From the NCBI GenBank assembly GCA_041399155.1, contig JAWKTI010000003.1:682001-746000 (forward strand): 64,000 nt of DNA, written 5' to 3'. Of this stretch, positions 34,491 to 42,855 are shown piece by piece. The position numbers were made by a program, and so were the translations under genes. A model generated the notes under the pieces. That model saw only the letters and a program-made list of their open reading frames with translations. It was not told the origin of the DNA and did no database searches. The number at the start of each line of letters is the position of its first letter. The first letter of the stretch is position 1. This stretch comes from Zavarzinella sp. GTDB lineage: Bacteria; Planctomycetota; Planctomycetia; Gemmatales; Gemmataceae.

Positions 34491-34951
34491 ATTGTCGATT
34501 CTAACAGCCCAGGGTGAACGAAGTGAACCCTGGTTTAACAATATTTCAGTGGAACAAACCATGTATTCCCGCATGCGCGGGAATGACGGTTTCTGGTGGG
34601 CGTTGGATTATTGGTTTTATGCTGGATTGCTGCAATCGCGGGAATGACTCATTATCGGTGGGAATCAGTCGATTGGATGTACTTCAAGTTTTCTGTACTG
34701 GATTCTCGCCTGCGCGGGAATGACGGTTTCTGGTGGGCGTTGGATTATTGGTTTTATGCTAGATTGCTGCCTGCACTGGAATGACGGTTGTTAAACAACC
34801 GTCTGAATGCAAAAAATGCTTCAGGCACGAAGTGCCGTCTAGTTTTAGCCTGGTCCGTGAGGGCCAGGATTGGAAGTTTTCAATTCCTGAAGGCCTGTAA
34901 GGCAGGGTATTTCTCAACCGTCTTTAAAAAAGCTCAAGCACAAGTGGATTG
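34491..34951. repeat. Repeat-rich intergenic stretch with a 60-base duplication
   Basis: A hairpin AGGGTGAACGAAGTGAACCCT-type sequence stands at 34511-34531. REP-like GCGGGAATGACGG copies follow at about 34578 and 34715. A 60-base segment beginning TGCGCGGGAATGACGG at 34574-34633 is repeated at 34711-34770 with one difference. GCACGAAGTGCCG near 34825 is another small hairpin. No gene is supported. Confidence 0.8.
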
Positions 34952-35935
34952 CTATTTTCTGCGGGCGGCACGGCGACGGATCGTTTCATCGACAATCGTG
35001 CCCAGCAATAACGTCACACCGATCACCGCTGGGATAATCGCATCCGGGATCTGCTCAAAGCTCAACAGGTTTTTCAACAGTGGCAGAACCGATGCACCAA
35101 GCAATGCCCCAATGATGGTGCCTTCCCCACCTCGCAGGCTGCAACCACCCAGCACTGCACCGGTAATCGCATACAATTCCAGTTCGCTGCCGGTAATACT
35201 GGGGTTTGCATCGTTCTGGTTCAGAATATCCAGCATTCCAGCCAGTGCGGCACAGGCAGAACAGATCATGAACGCAAAGATCCGCATTCGATCGGTTCGG
35301 ATGCCCGAAAACCGTGCGGCAGATTCATTATACCCCACTGCATACCAGTACCGGCCAATCGTGGTTTTGTGCAGAATTAAGCCAAGGAACACCGTGATCA
35401 CCAATGCCACCACCAGCATCCCTGGAAACAGCAACAGACCATCGAAATCCTTGCCAATCAGGTAATGCCGTAAAAAGTTAATACCGCTTTCGGTATCCGG
35501 AAATTCGTTCTTAATGCTGACGAGACCGACTGGTTTGCCATCGCTTAAGTAGCGTGCCAGACCACGATAGATGAACATGCCGCACAGGGTGACCAGAAAA
35601 GCCTGCAATTTCAGGCGGGTGACCAGCAAGCCATGCAGCAGGCCGATGCACGCCCCACCTGCCATGACGATAAAAAACGCGATCACTGGTGGGACTTGCT
35701 GTTTCATCAACAGGCCAAAACCGATTGCCGATAAACCAACCACCGAGCCGATCGACAGATCGATGCCGCCCGCGATAATCAGCACGGCGACCCCCAGCGT
35801 AATCACGGCGGCAGCACCCTGACGGTTGGCCACATCAATGAGATTGCTTTCTTTCATGGCGTTGGGATTGCGGGCTGCCAACAGCAGATACAGCCCCACC
35901 ACCAGTGCCAACACACCAGCAACACGAATCATCAT
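34952..35935 (-). CDS. Sugar-type ABC transporter permease (RbsC-like)
   Basis: A 327-residue inner-membrane permease of the ribose/xylose/galactoside class. It has the conserved VLIIAGGIDLSIGSVVGLSAI segment, GLLHGLLVTRLKLQAFLVTLCGMFIYRGLA, an SGIRTDRMRIFAFMICSACAALAGML stretch and the LYAITGAVLGGCSLRGGEGTIIGALLGAS EAA-like loop. The start overlaps the stop of the ATPase gene by one base (TGATG), so translation is coupled. No periplasmic binding-protein gene lies in the window, so the sugar is unknown. Confidence 0.9.
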   Translation of the reverse strand: MMIRVAGVLALVVGLYLLLAARNPNAMKESNLIDVANRQGAAAVITLGVAVLIIAGGIDLSIGSVVGLSAIGFGLLMKQQVPPVIAFFIVMAGGACIGLLHGLLVTRLKLQAFLVTLCGMFIYRGLARYLSDGKPVGLVSIKNEFPDTESGINFLRHYLIGKDFDGLLLFPGMLVVALVITVFLGLILHKTTIGRYWYAVGYNESAARFSGIRTDRMRIFAFMICSACAALAGMLDILNQNDANPSITGSELELYAITGAVLGGCSLRGGEGTIIGALLGASVLPLLKNLLSFEQIPDAIIPAVIGVTLLLGTIVDETIRRRAARRK

Positions 35936-37463
35936 CAGCGGACTCCCATGTGGGTCGCAGCAAAGCGGTTGCCTGTGGCAAGCTGCATCACCGTTTCTTC
36001 GCGAAATTGGTCGCGGGACAATTCACCCATTAATTGGCCTTCATGCAACACCAGAATGCGGTCACTCATTCCCAGCACCTCTTCCATGTCGCTGGATATC
36101 ATTAATATGCCCACTCCCGAAGCTGCCAACTGGTCCATAATTTGGTAGATTTCGTTGCGGGCACCCACATCCACGCCACGGGTGGGCTCATCCAGGATCA
36201 GCACGTGGGGCTTGCGGGCCAGCCATTTGCCGAGCACCACCTTTTGTTGATTCCCACCAGACAAAAAGCCGACAATCTGGTTCATGGAAGGTGTCTTCAC
36301 ATTCAATTTGACGATCATTTCCTGCGTCATCTGCTTTTCCTGCCGTGCGGGCAGCCACAGCCAGCGCCGAAACAGATCTAGGTTGGGCAGTGCGAAGTTA
36401 AAGCGGACGCTTTTTTCCAGCACCAGGCCGTTGAACCGGCGATCTTCTGGTGCCATCAGCAAGCCACGCTGGATCAGATCCGATGGCCGACGCACGGGAA
36501 CTTCCATTCCCTGTACTGTTACCTTGCCTTGCAGAATCCGGCGAATGCCAAAAATTGCTTCCGCCAGTTCCGTGCGGCCTGCACCGACAAGGCCTGCCAT
36601 GCCGACAATTTCGCCTGGCTGCACACGAAAAGACACCCCATCTGTGGGGCCACCTTCAAAGGTTAAATCTTCTACCTGCAGTGCGGCAACACCACTCCAC
36701 TTTTCCCGCGATTGGTGGGGGTAAATGTTCGCCAGATCCCGCCCCACCATCAGAGAAACCATCGCATCATGAGAAATCTCTAATTTTTGCAGTTCGCCCG
36801 CGTTTTTGCCATCGCGGAAGACTGTCACACGATCTGCCAAACGTTTGACTTCCGCCAGACGGTGGGAAATATAAATGATCCCCACCCCACGTGCCCGAAG
36901 TTGGTCGATGACTTCGTACAGGCGGTCGGTTTCTTTCTGGGTTAAACTGGACGTGGGTTCGTCCATAATAATCACGCGGGCATCCATCGACAGTGCACGG
37001 GCAATTTCCACCAGTTGCTTCTGGCCTGGTGCCAGTTGCCCCACAATCCTGCGGGCATCGCTGGCCAATAATCCCACCTGTTCCAGCAATTCACCCGCAC
37101 GTTGATTCATCTGGGACTGCCGCGTCCAGAACTGTGCGGCACAAATTTCGCGCCCGAGAAACAATTTGAGGCCACAGATAAATTTTCGGCCAGATTCAGT
37201 TCCTGGTGGATCAGGCAGATCACGGAGCCCATGGCATCACTGACGTTGCGAAAGTTGACGGGATCACCATTCAGTAGGTATTCGCCTGCATCTGGTGGTT
37301 GCACCCCAGCCAGAATCTTCATGAGAGTGGACTTGCCGGCACCGTTTTCGCCCACCAACGCCAGGACTTCGCCTGCGTGCAGGTGCAGCGATACACCATC
37401 CAGCGCCAAGACGCCCGGAAATTGCTTGCGGATCGACCGCACTTCTAAGAGAGGTTTCGACAT
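35935..37463 (-). pseudogene. Sugar ABC transporter ATPase (RbsA/MglA-like), split by a one-base frameshift
   Basis: The intended product is a two-domain ATPase of about 500 residues. The first 118 residues (MSKPLLEVRSIRKQFPGVLALDGV, Walker A GENGAGKST, Q-loop LIHQELNLAENLSVASN) run out of frame near 37164. The second frame continues correctly with LFLGREI, Walker B IIMDEPTSSL, the C-domain GLVGAGRTE, signature LSGGNQQKV and LILDEPTRGVD. Adding one T to the AATTG run (37165-37167 region) restores one continuous frame. This is either a sequencing error or a recent single-base loss; if real, the transporter is dead. Confidence 0.85.
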
Positions 37464-37550
37464 GGTGGTGTATTATCGTCCAAGTTCAGTGAAAATTCAT
37501 CTAAAAAATTCGCTGGAAACGCACCGATTTCTGCTGCCTACAATAACAGG

Positions 37551-38264
37551 ATGAACGAAGCCATCTGGCCCACCGATCTGGGGAATCGCAAACTGGCTGT
37601 CCTTTGCAGTGGCGGACTGGATAGTGCCGTATTGCTGGGGGAAGCCTGCCAGCGCTACGATCTGGTGCAGCCGATTTACATTGCAACCGGCTCCACGTGG
37701 GAAACGCTGGAATTATCGGCAATTCGCCAGTTTATCCAGGCTACACATTTTTCCCAGATGCAGCCACTGAAGATTCTGACGGTCGACACGCGGGACCTTT
37801 ACGACAATCACTGGAGCCACACCGGCAAGAACGTGCCAGACCACCTGTCGCCGGACGAGGCCGTTTATTTGCCCGGTCGAAATGTGGTGCTGCTGGCAAA
37901 ATCGCTGATCTGGTGCCACCTGCAGGGGATTACCACGATTGCGACAGCCCCACTGGCAGCCAATCCGTTTCCGGACGCCACTCCCACGTTCTATCGTGAT
38001 TTTGCCCACGTGGTGGGGGTAGCAGTCGGAGACACCTTGAAAATCATTCGTCCGTATGAATATCTGAATAAGTCCCAGGTGGTTCTACGCGGGGCCGGTA
38101 TGCCACTGGAGCATACGTTTTCCTGCATTGCCCCGATTTACGACCACCACTGTGGTGCGTGCAATAAATGTGCAGAACGAATCGCTGCTTTTCAGCAGGC
38201 GGGGGTGCCCGATCCCACTGTTTATGCCAACTGCAGCAATAACTTACCTCCGATCCCCGTGTAA
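37551..38264 (+). CDS. queC: 7-cyano-7-deazaguanine synthase QueC
   Basis: The 237-residue PP-loop enzyme converts 7-carboxy-7-deazaguanine to preQ0 with ATP and ammonia. The PP-loop SGGLDS is at residues 20-25, PGRNVVLLAKS and the substrate-binding AANPFPDATPTFY follow, and the zinc-type Cys set is FSCIA...HCGACNKCAER near the C-terminus. It is nine bases upstream of queD, so the two form an operon; queE and queF or a tgt gene are not in the window. It is divergent from the ABC ATPase, with an 87-base shared control region. Confidence 0.92.
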   Translation: MNEAIWPTDLGNRKLAVLCSGGLDSAVLLGEACQRYDLVQPIYIATGSTWETLELSAIRQFIQATHFSQMQPLKILTVDTRDLYDNHWSHTGKNVPDHLSPDEAVYLPGRNVVLLAKSLIWCHLQGITTIATAPLAANPFPDATPTFYRDFAHVVGVAVGDTLKIIRPYEYLNKSQVVLRGAGMPLEHTFSCIAPIYDHHCGACNKCAERIAAFQQAGVPDPTVYANCSNNLPPIPV

Positions 38265-38272
38265 TTGTAAAG

Positions 38273-38734
38273 GTGCTTTCCGTGTCGAATCCGTTGTTTC
38301 AGGTGACCCGCGAGTTTGAATTCTGCTTTGGGCATCGATTGATGAATTATGATGGCAAATGCCGTAACCTGCACGGCCACAACGGTAAAGCGTGTGTGAC
38401 GCTGGCTGGCAATCAACTCGACGAAATGGGCATGATCATCGATTTCGTGCAGATGAAACGCTTAATCGGCACCTGGATTGACAGCACGCTCGACCACACG
38501 CTGTTGCTGCATCAGGATGACCCACTGGTGAAGATTCTGCAACAGGCACAGGAAAAGGTGCTGCCACTGCTGGTGAACCCCACCACGGAGAACATGGCAA
38601 AACTGATTTACGACTATTGCTTGACCCAGCGCCTGCCGGTGCTGGAAGTAACGATGTGGGAAACCACGTATTCATACGCCACGTACCGTGGGGAAAACCT
38701 CCCCACCACGATCGTGGCAGACGACGAACAGTAG
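38273..38734 (+). CDS. queD: 6-carboxy-5,6,7,8-tetrahydropterin synthase QueD
   Basis: 153 residues from GTG 38273 (a GTG at 38282 is an alternative). It has the catalytic Cys and zinc His cluster GKCRNLHGHNGKACVTL, an upstream zinc His in FCFGHRLMNY, the TLDHTLLLH motif and the PTTENMAKLIYDYC segment with the conserved Glu. It makes carboxytetrahydropterin from dihydroneopterin triphosphate, the first step towards queuosine or other 7-deazaguanines. Read with queC, it belongs to the preQ0 pathway. Confidence 0.92.
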   Translation: MLSVSNPLFQVTREFEFCFGHRLMNYDGKCRNLHGHNGKACVTLAGNQLDEMGMIIDFVQMKRLIGTWIDSTLDHTLLLHQDDPLVKILQQAQEKVLPLLVNPTTENMAKLIYDYCLTQRLPVLEVTMWETTYSYATYRGENLPTTIVADDEQ

Positions 38735-38740
38735 ATTCGG

Positions 38741-39637
38741 TTATCCCAGTAAAATGCCGATTAATGCTTCAGCGGCATTGTCAGATGCAATCCCAACGAG
38801 CGAACCTTCGTAACATGTGCTTTCTTGCTGATCAATCACCCTTTCGTACCAGGTATTGTCGTGAAACTGAATCACCTGAAACCAATCTGGTAATTGTTTT
38901 CGGATATTTTCAGCGACTGTTACTTCGCCATCCAGATACTCTGCAAGGTCAATTTTCGTGCGAATTCCCTGAAGGCCAGTCATGATTTCATTATCCTGTT
39001 TGGACACTGGCACGCAACAGGTATACACACTCCCTCGTGTGGTGCGGATGCGAATCAATCCAATAAGCGTCTGTCTTGTCCTCTGACAGAGAGGGCATTC
39101 AAAAGCATCAAATGCCTGACCCCACTTTTTGGCATCCACCACTCTGTTCAGCAACTTTCGAAGTGCGTTACCTGGCTTGGTTTCCGTTTGCCGAAACGCT
39201 TTCAGTTGTTTTTTTGACCAGCGACTTAAACAGAATGCCAAGGGCCTGTTCAACGTATGAGAATCCAGAATCTTTTCCTTGATCGCCTGACTGTACAGCG
39301 GATGCAGAATCTTTAACGCAGACTTCCATCGCTGATCGAGGGCACATTCCCTGCTGGCTTTGAATGCCGCACGCCACGAATAAGGAACTCGGGTACCCTC
39401 ACCCGTTGGCCACCAGTCTTCCAGAGTACTTGCGAAATCAACGTTGGTAACGTGGGTGCTCTCACCAGCAAAGCCATAGGTTTCCACGTGCTCTAACTCT
39501 GAGGTTGTTTTGGGTTGTTGCTGATGAGCAACAAAAACCTCACGACACCTGGTGCAACGCACCCGCTTACCGATGTGGGCCTGAGTTACTTGAAAACGAG
39601 CCTGGCACTTTTCGCAACGAATTTCAAATGCGTCCAT
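38741..39637 (-). CDS. Zinc-ribbon (MJ0042-type) protein of unknown function
   Basis: The 298-residue protein begins with CEKCQARFQVTQAHIGKRVRCTRCREVF (Cys at 8, 11, 28 and 31), the MJ0042-type zinc ribbon common at the N-terminus of planctomycete and myxobacterial proteins. A second CxxC (ECPLCQ) occurs around residue 185. The remainder is mixed, with an acidic C-terminal segment (IDLAEYLDGEVTVAENIRKQL). It converges with queD, only six bases apart, and no terminator is visible between them. Confidence 0.75.
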   Translation of the reverse strand: MDAFEIRCEKCQARFQVTQAHIGKRVRCTRCREVFVAHQQQPKTTSELEHVETYGFAGESTHVTNVDFASTLEDWWPTGEGTRVPYSWRAAFKASRECALDQRWKSALKILHPLYSQAIKEKILDSHTLNRPLAFCLSRWSKKQLKAFRQTETKPGNALRKLLNRVVDAKKWGQAFDAFECPLCQRTRQTLIGLIRIRTTRGSVYTCCVPVSKQDNEIMTGLQGIRTKIDLAEYLDGEVTVAENIRKQLPDWFQVIQFHDNTWYERVIDQQESTCYEGSLVGIASDNAAEALIGILLG

Positions 39638-39919
39638 TGTAAACCCAATTTGAGCAGTGCTACCAATATAACCGCAGATGTAGAAGTAATGAAGAAATTT
39701 TGTCCCTCTACAAGGGGGATTTTATTTTTGAACTTCCTCGGACAGGCGTTTGACTTCAGCCAACGGACAATTCAGAATCTGTTCCATAGGGGCGATGAAG
39801 ATAAAAAGCAAACCGCGAACCACTGGCAAAGTCCATCGTTAACGCTTCCAACTCGTTTAGTCCCGTTTTTCTTCGTGTCTTACCGTACTGTTTGTTGTTC
39901 AAAAGTACGAGAAGAGTAA
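39638..39919. other. Gap between the zinc-ribbon and DUF1501 genes, with an intergenic repeat copy
   Basis: No gene is supported. A block at 39791-39860 (GGCGATGAAG...ACTCGTTT) is similar to 51746-51816 (GGCGATGAAG...CTCGTTT) with roughly three quarters of bases conserved. Such copies are leftover intergenic repeats of unknown role. Confidence 0.55.
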
Positions 39920-41431
39920 TTATTGAAAAAGTTCCGTAACAGGCTTTCCACGTGACAGGCGGTCGATCAGTTTGCTTGACAGATCGGTATCGGTGCGTAG
40001 CTGGGCGACGTCCAGCAAACTGTGATAGAGCGTCGCATGAAGATCATCAATCGTGATCGGATTTGTTGCGGGTGCCGCCGCTCTGGCATCTGATTTGCCG
40101 ATGACCTGCCCGTGATTCAGTCCCCCACCTGCAAAGACCAGGGGGCAAATACGTGGGTGGTGGTGCCTGCCAGCGTTTTTGTCCATGCCACTTCTGCCGA
40201 ACTCGCCCGTAATCACTAACAGGATCTCGCGTTCCAGCCCGCGCTGGTGCAGATCATCCAAAAAGGCCGAAACCGCATGATCCAGTGGTGGGCCAAAGAC
40301 GCCCATCCCTTCCGGAATGTTCGGTATCCCTTTGCGGGCATGAAAATCCCAGTTGGCATTGACCACGGTGACAAACCCAGCACCCGCTTCGCACAATCGG
40401 CGGGCAAGCAGCAATTGCCTGCCCAGTGAGAAACCGATCGAAGGGGTATTCCGTTGAAAACGAGATTGATCGTCACACTGCCAGTTGCGAAAATGTTCTG
40501 TGTCATAGGCTTTCAGTGTGGCAGGATCTTCCAGTGTCAGGTCGAACGCTTTGCGAATCGCCCCACTGCTGAGGAGATCCAGGGCCTGCTGACGATAGGC
40601 ATCCCGCTGGTGGGCGGCACTCCCCTGTACCTGGCGGTTCAAATCATCGAGTTCTTTGAGCAGCGTCAGTCGATCCTGAAACTGCAAAACAGGTGCTTTC
40701 AGCTGCAGTGATTGTAAAAAATCATCACCTGTATTTTCGGAAGAACTATTCGGTTTTTTGTTGGTTTTCGGTTTTGCTTCCGTCAATCCGCTGGCCATTG
40801 GTACCTGCACCGGGATCGGTGCATACGTGGTGCCCAGTGTTGCTGGCTGTATCCCTTCAATCACCGATTCAAACGCACCTGCAAAGCCTTTGCCCGCACC
40901 AGGATACCTGGTCGTGGGTGGGATCACCAGATGGCGTGGCATTCCCGTTGCACGGTTCATCGGACCGGCCATCCGTGCATAGATGGCCCCAAGCCCGGGT
41001 TCGCGGATTTCCTGACCATCTTTCACAGTCAAATCAGCCGTCAACAGTTGTTTGTGGGCACCATTATGCTCGGAATGGTTCGTCTGGAACGATTTGACAA
41101 TACTCAGGCGGTGGGCCTGTTTGGCAAGTTTTGGCAGGTACGATGAAAATCGAACCCCCGTCAGACTTGTTGCAATGCTGCCATTAATCGATCGGTGGGT
41201 TTCTGCACCTTCAGGATTCGGGTCGAATGTTTCATATTGGCTTGGCCCACCTGCCAGAAACAGGAATATCACCGATCGCTTCTTTACAACACTCGATTCC
41301 GTGCCCGCCAGGCTTTGGAAACGCAATTGATCGGCCAGCGTCAGTCCACCCAGGCCCAGCATCCCAACGCGAATCAATTCCCGACGCGACATCGGATGAT
41401 GTGGGTGCTGTCTGATCATTAGGTCGAGCAT
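39920..41431 (-). CDS. DUF1501 family protein
   Basis: The 503-residue protein has a Tat-like start (MSRRELIRVGMLGLGGLTLADQL), then SVIFLFLAGGPSQYETFDPNPEG, the hallmark of DUF1501 (a sulfatase/alkaline-phosphatase superfamily relative). Later motifs are VTVVNANWDFHARK, LVITGEFGRSGMDKNAGRHHHP and ICPLVFAGGGLNHGQVIGKSDA. Planctomycetes usually pair DUF1501 with a cytochrome-domain protein. It follows the DUF1552 gene by 56 bases on the same strand, so it is the third gene of an operon. The biochemical role is unproven. Confidence 0.88.
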   Translation of the reverse strand: MLDLMIRQHPHHPMSRRELIRVGMLGLGGLTLADQLRFQSLAGTESSVVKKRSVIFLFLAGGPSQYETFDPNPEGAETHRSINGSIATSLTGVRFSSYLPKLAKQAHRLSIVKSFQTNHSEHNGAHKQLLTADLTVKDGQEIREPGLGAIYARMAGPMNRATGMPRHLVIPPTTRYPGAGKGFAGAFESVIEGIQPATLGTTYAPIPVQVPMASGLTEAKPKTNKKPNSSSENTGDDFLQSLQLKAPVLQFQDRLTLLKELDDLNRQVQGSAAHQRDAYRQQALDLLSSGAIRKAFDLTLEDPATLKAYDTEHFRNWQCDDQSRFQRNTPSIGFSLGRQLLLARRLCEAGAGFVTVVNANWDFHARKGIPNIPEGMGVFGPPLDHAVSAFLDDLHQRGLEREILLVITGEFGRSGMDKNAGRHHHPRICPLVFAGGGLNHGQVIGKSDARAAAPATNPITIDDLHATLYHSLLDVAQLRTDTDLSSKLIDRLSRGKPVTELFQ

Positions 41432-41487
41432 CGTTTGATTCCTGAAAGCCTTCTCATTATTTCCCGAAAGTGCACTGAGACAGTGAC

Positions 41488-42855
41488 TTATGCCAACAAT
41501 TCCGGCACGATTCCTTTCTGATCGATATCTTTCAGGCCAATATCTTCCATGCCAAAAGAATCGACCGGTTTGCCCACAGAGTGCAGCAGGGTGGTGTAAA
41601 AGTTTGCTAAGGTGCGGTGGTTCTTCTGGCCATACCCGGGCAATTCAAGGTAACGGCCCGGTTTGGCAATTTTGCCACCCAGGTTGCCTAGCAACACCAC
41701 AGGCCATTCATACAGGCTGGGGTGGTGCTGCTCTCCAGAATCACTCAGATATATAATTAATGTATTATCAAGCATCGTGCCATTGCCTTCCGGCACCGCA
41801 GCCAGCTTCTTTGCCAGCCCAGCGATTAATTTGGTGTGGAATACCCGCAGATCAATGAAGCACTGTGCGGCAGGTTTGCCGTTCTGGGCCTGGCCGTGGC
41901 CAATTCCGTGCAGGCCAGCGATTCCCATTTCTGGGAATTCACCAAATCCCTGCCCACCACCACCGGATGTCAGCAGTAGAACGTTCGTCAGGCCAGCGAT
42001 CATTGCTGCCGCACCGATTTCGAACTGAGCTTCCAGTATCAGACTGGAAACCGAGGCTTCCAGTTTCTTGCCCAGGTTGGGGGCATGTTTCTTCAATTGC
42101 TCCCGCATGCCAGCAATCTGCTTTTGCCGCTGGTGCAAGGTTTCAAACGCAGAAAGATAACCATCCAGCTTGTGGCGTTCTTCACCTGCCAGACCCGCCT
42201 GAGCCCGCTTGATATCGTCCGTCATGAAATCAAGCAGGTTTGATTTCTGGTCAAAGCTTTTGCTGCTCTGATCATCGGCAACACTGCCAAACAGCGATTT
42301 GAATGCGAGATCGGGCGAACAGATGATGGGACAGGCTTTGCCCGGTCCATACGCCGAGAGCTGGTAGTTCATGGTGACGCCCGGATTCGCCCCCAGCCCC
42401 AGCGCCACGTGGGGAATCACACCCGGCAGTGCCCGAGCTACCGCATGGTCAACGGTTTCGCTGATTGCCCCTTTTTTGGCGGAACAGGCACCCAATGCCC
42501 CAAAATTGGCCGAGTGGTCGCTCAGCCCCACCCGACCGGAAAGGTGTTGAATCAGGGTCAGGCGATCCTGAAATGGTGCTAGTGGCTGCAATGCTTCGTG
42601 TAACTTCTTATCCCGTAAGGAGATATCAACTGTTTTGTCATTGGTGGGATACTTGCCACGGTGGGTCTTTTCGATGCCCACCGGACGCAGGTGATCGGGG
42701 TTCATGCCGTTGCTTTGAACCACGAATACCACACGCTGCTGATTGACCGCCGTGCTGCCGGCGGCGTGCAGGGCCAGGCGTTGCAGCATCGGGCTGAGTA
42801 CTGTTGCCCCAGCTCCCAGGCTGTATTGCAATATCTGACGACGGGTGCTGGTCAT
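41488..42855 (-). CDS. DUF1552 family protein
   Basis: The 455-residue protein carries a twin-arginine-like signal (STRRQILQYSLGAGATVLSPML) and the DUF1552 pattern VVFVVQSNGMNPDHLRP, LIQHLSGRVGLSDHSANFGALGACSA, SLILEAQFEIGAAAMIAGLTNVLLLTSGGG and TLIIYLSDSGEQHHPSLYEWPVVLLGNLGGK. DUF1552 is nearly always next to a DUF1592/1588 cytochrome. Its start overlaps the end of that gene by four bases (ATGA), so translation is coupled. Exported and of unknown activity. Confidence 0.88.
   Translation of the reverse strand: MTSTRRQILQYSLGAGATVLSPMLQRLALHAAGSTAVNQQRVVFVVQSNGMNPDHLRPVGIEKTHRGKYPTNDKTVDISLRDKKLHEALQPLAPFQDRLTLIQHLSGRVGLSDHSANFGALGACSAKKGAISETVDHAVARALPGVIPHVALGLGANPGVTMNYQLSAYGPGKACPIICSPDLAFKSLFGSVADDQSSKSFDQKSNLLDFMTDDIKRAQAGLAGEERHKLDGYLSAFETLHQRQKQIAGMREQLKKHAPNLGKKLEASVSSLILEAQFEIGAAAMIAGLTNVLLLTSGGGGQGFGEFPEMGIAGLHGIGHGQAQNGKPAAQCFIDLRVFHTKLIAGLAKKLAAVPEGNGTMLDNTLIIYLSDSGEQHHPSLYEWPVVLLGNLGGKIAKPGRYLELPGYGQKNHRTLANFYTTLLHSVGKPVDSFGMEDIGLKDIDQKGIVPELLA

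Noticed and set aside
34788..35465. Plus-strand frame over the ABC permease gene
   Set aside because: Antisense to a clear RbsC-like permease; no independent support.
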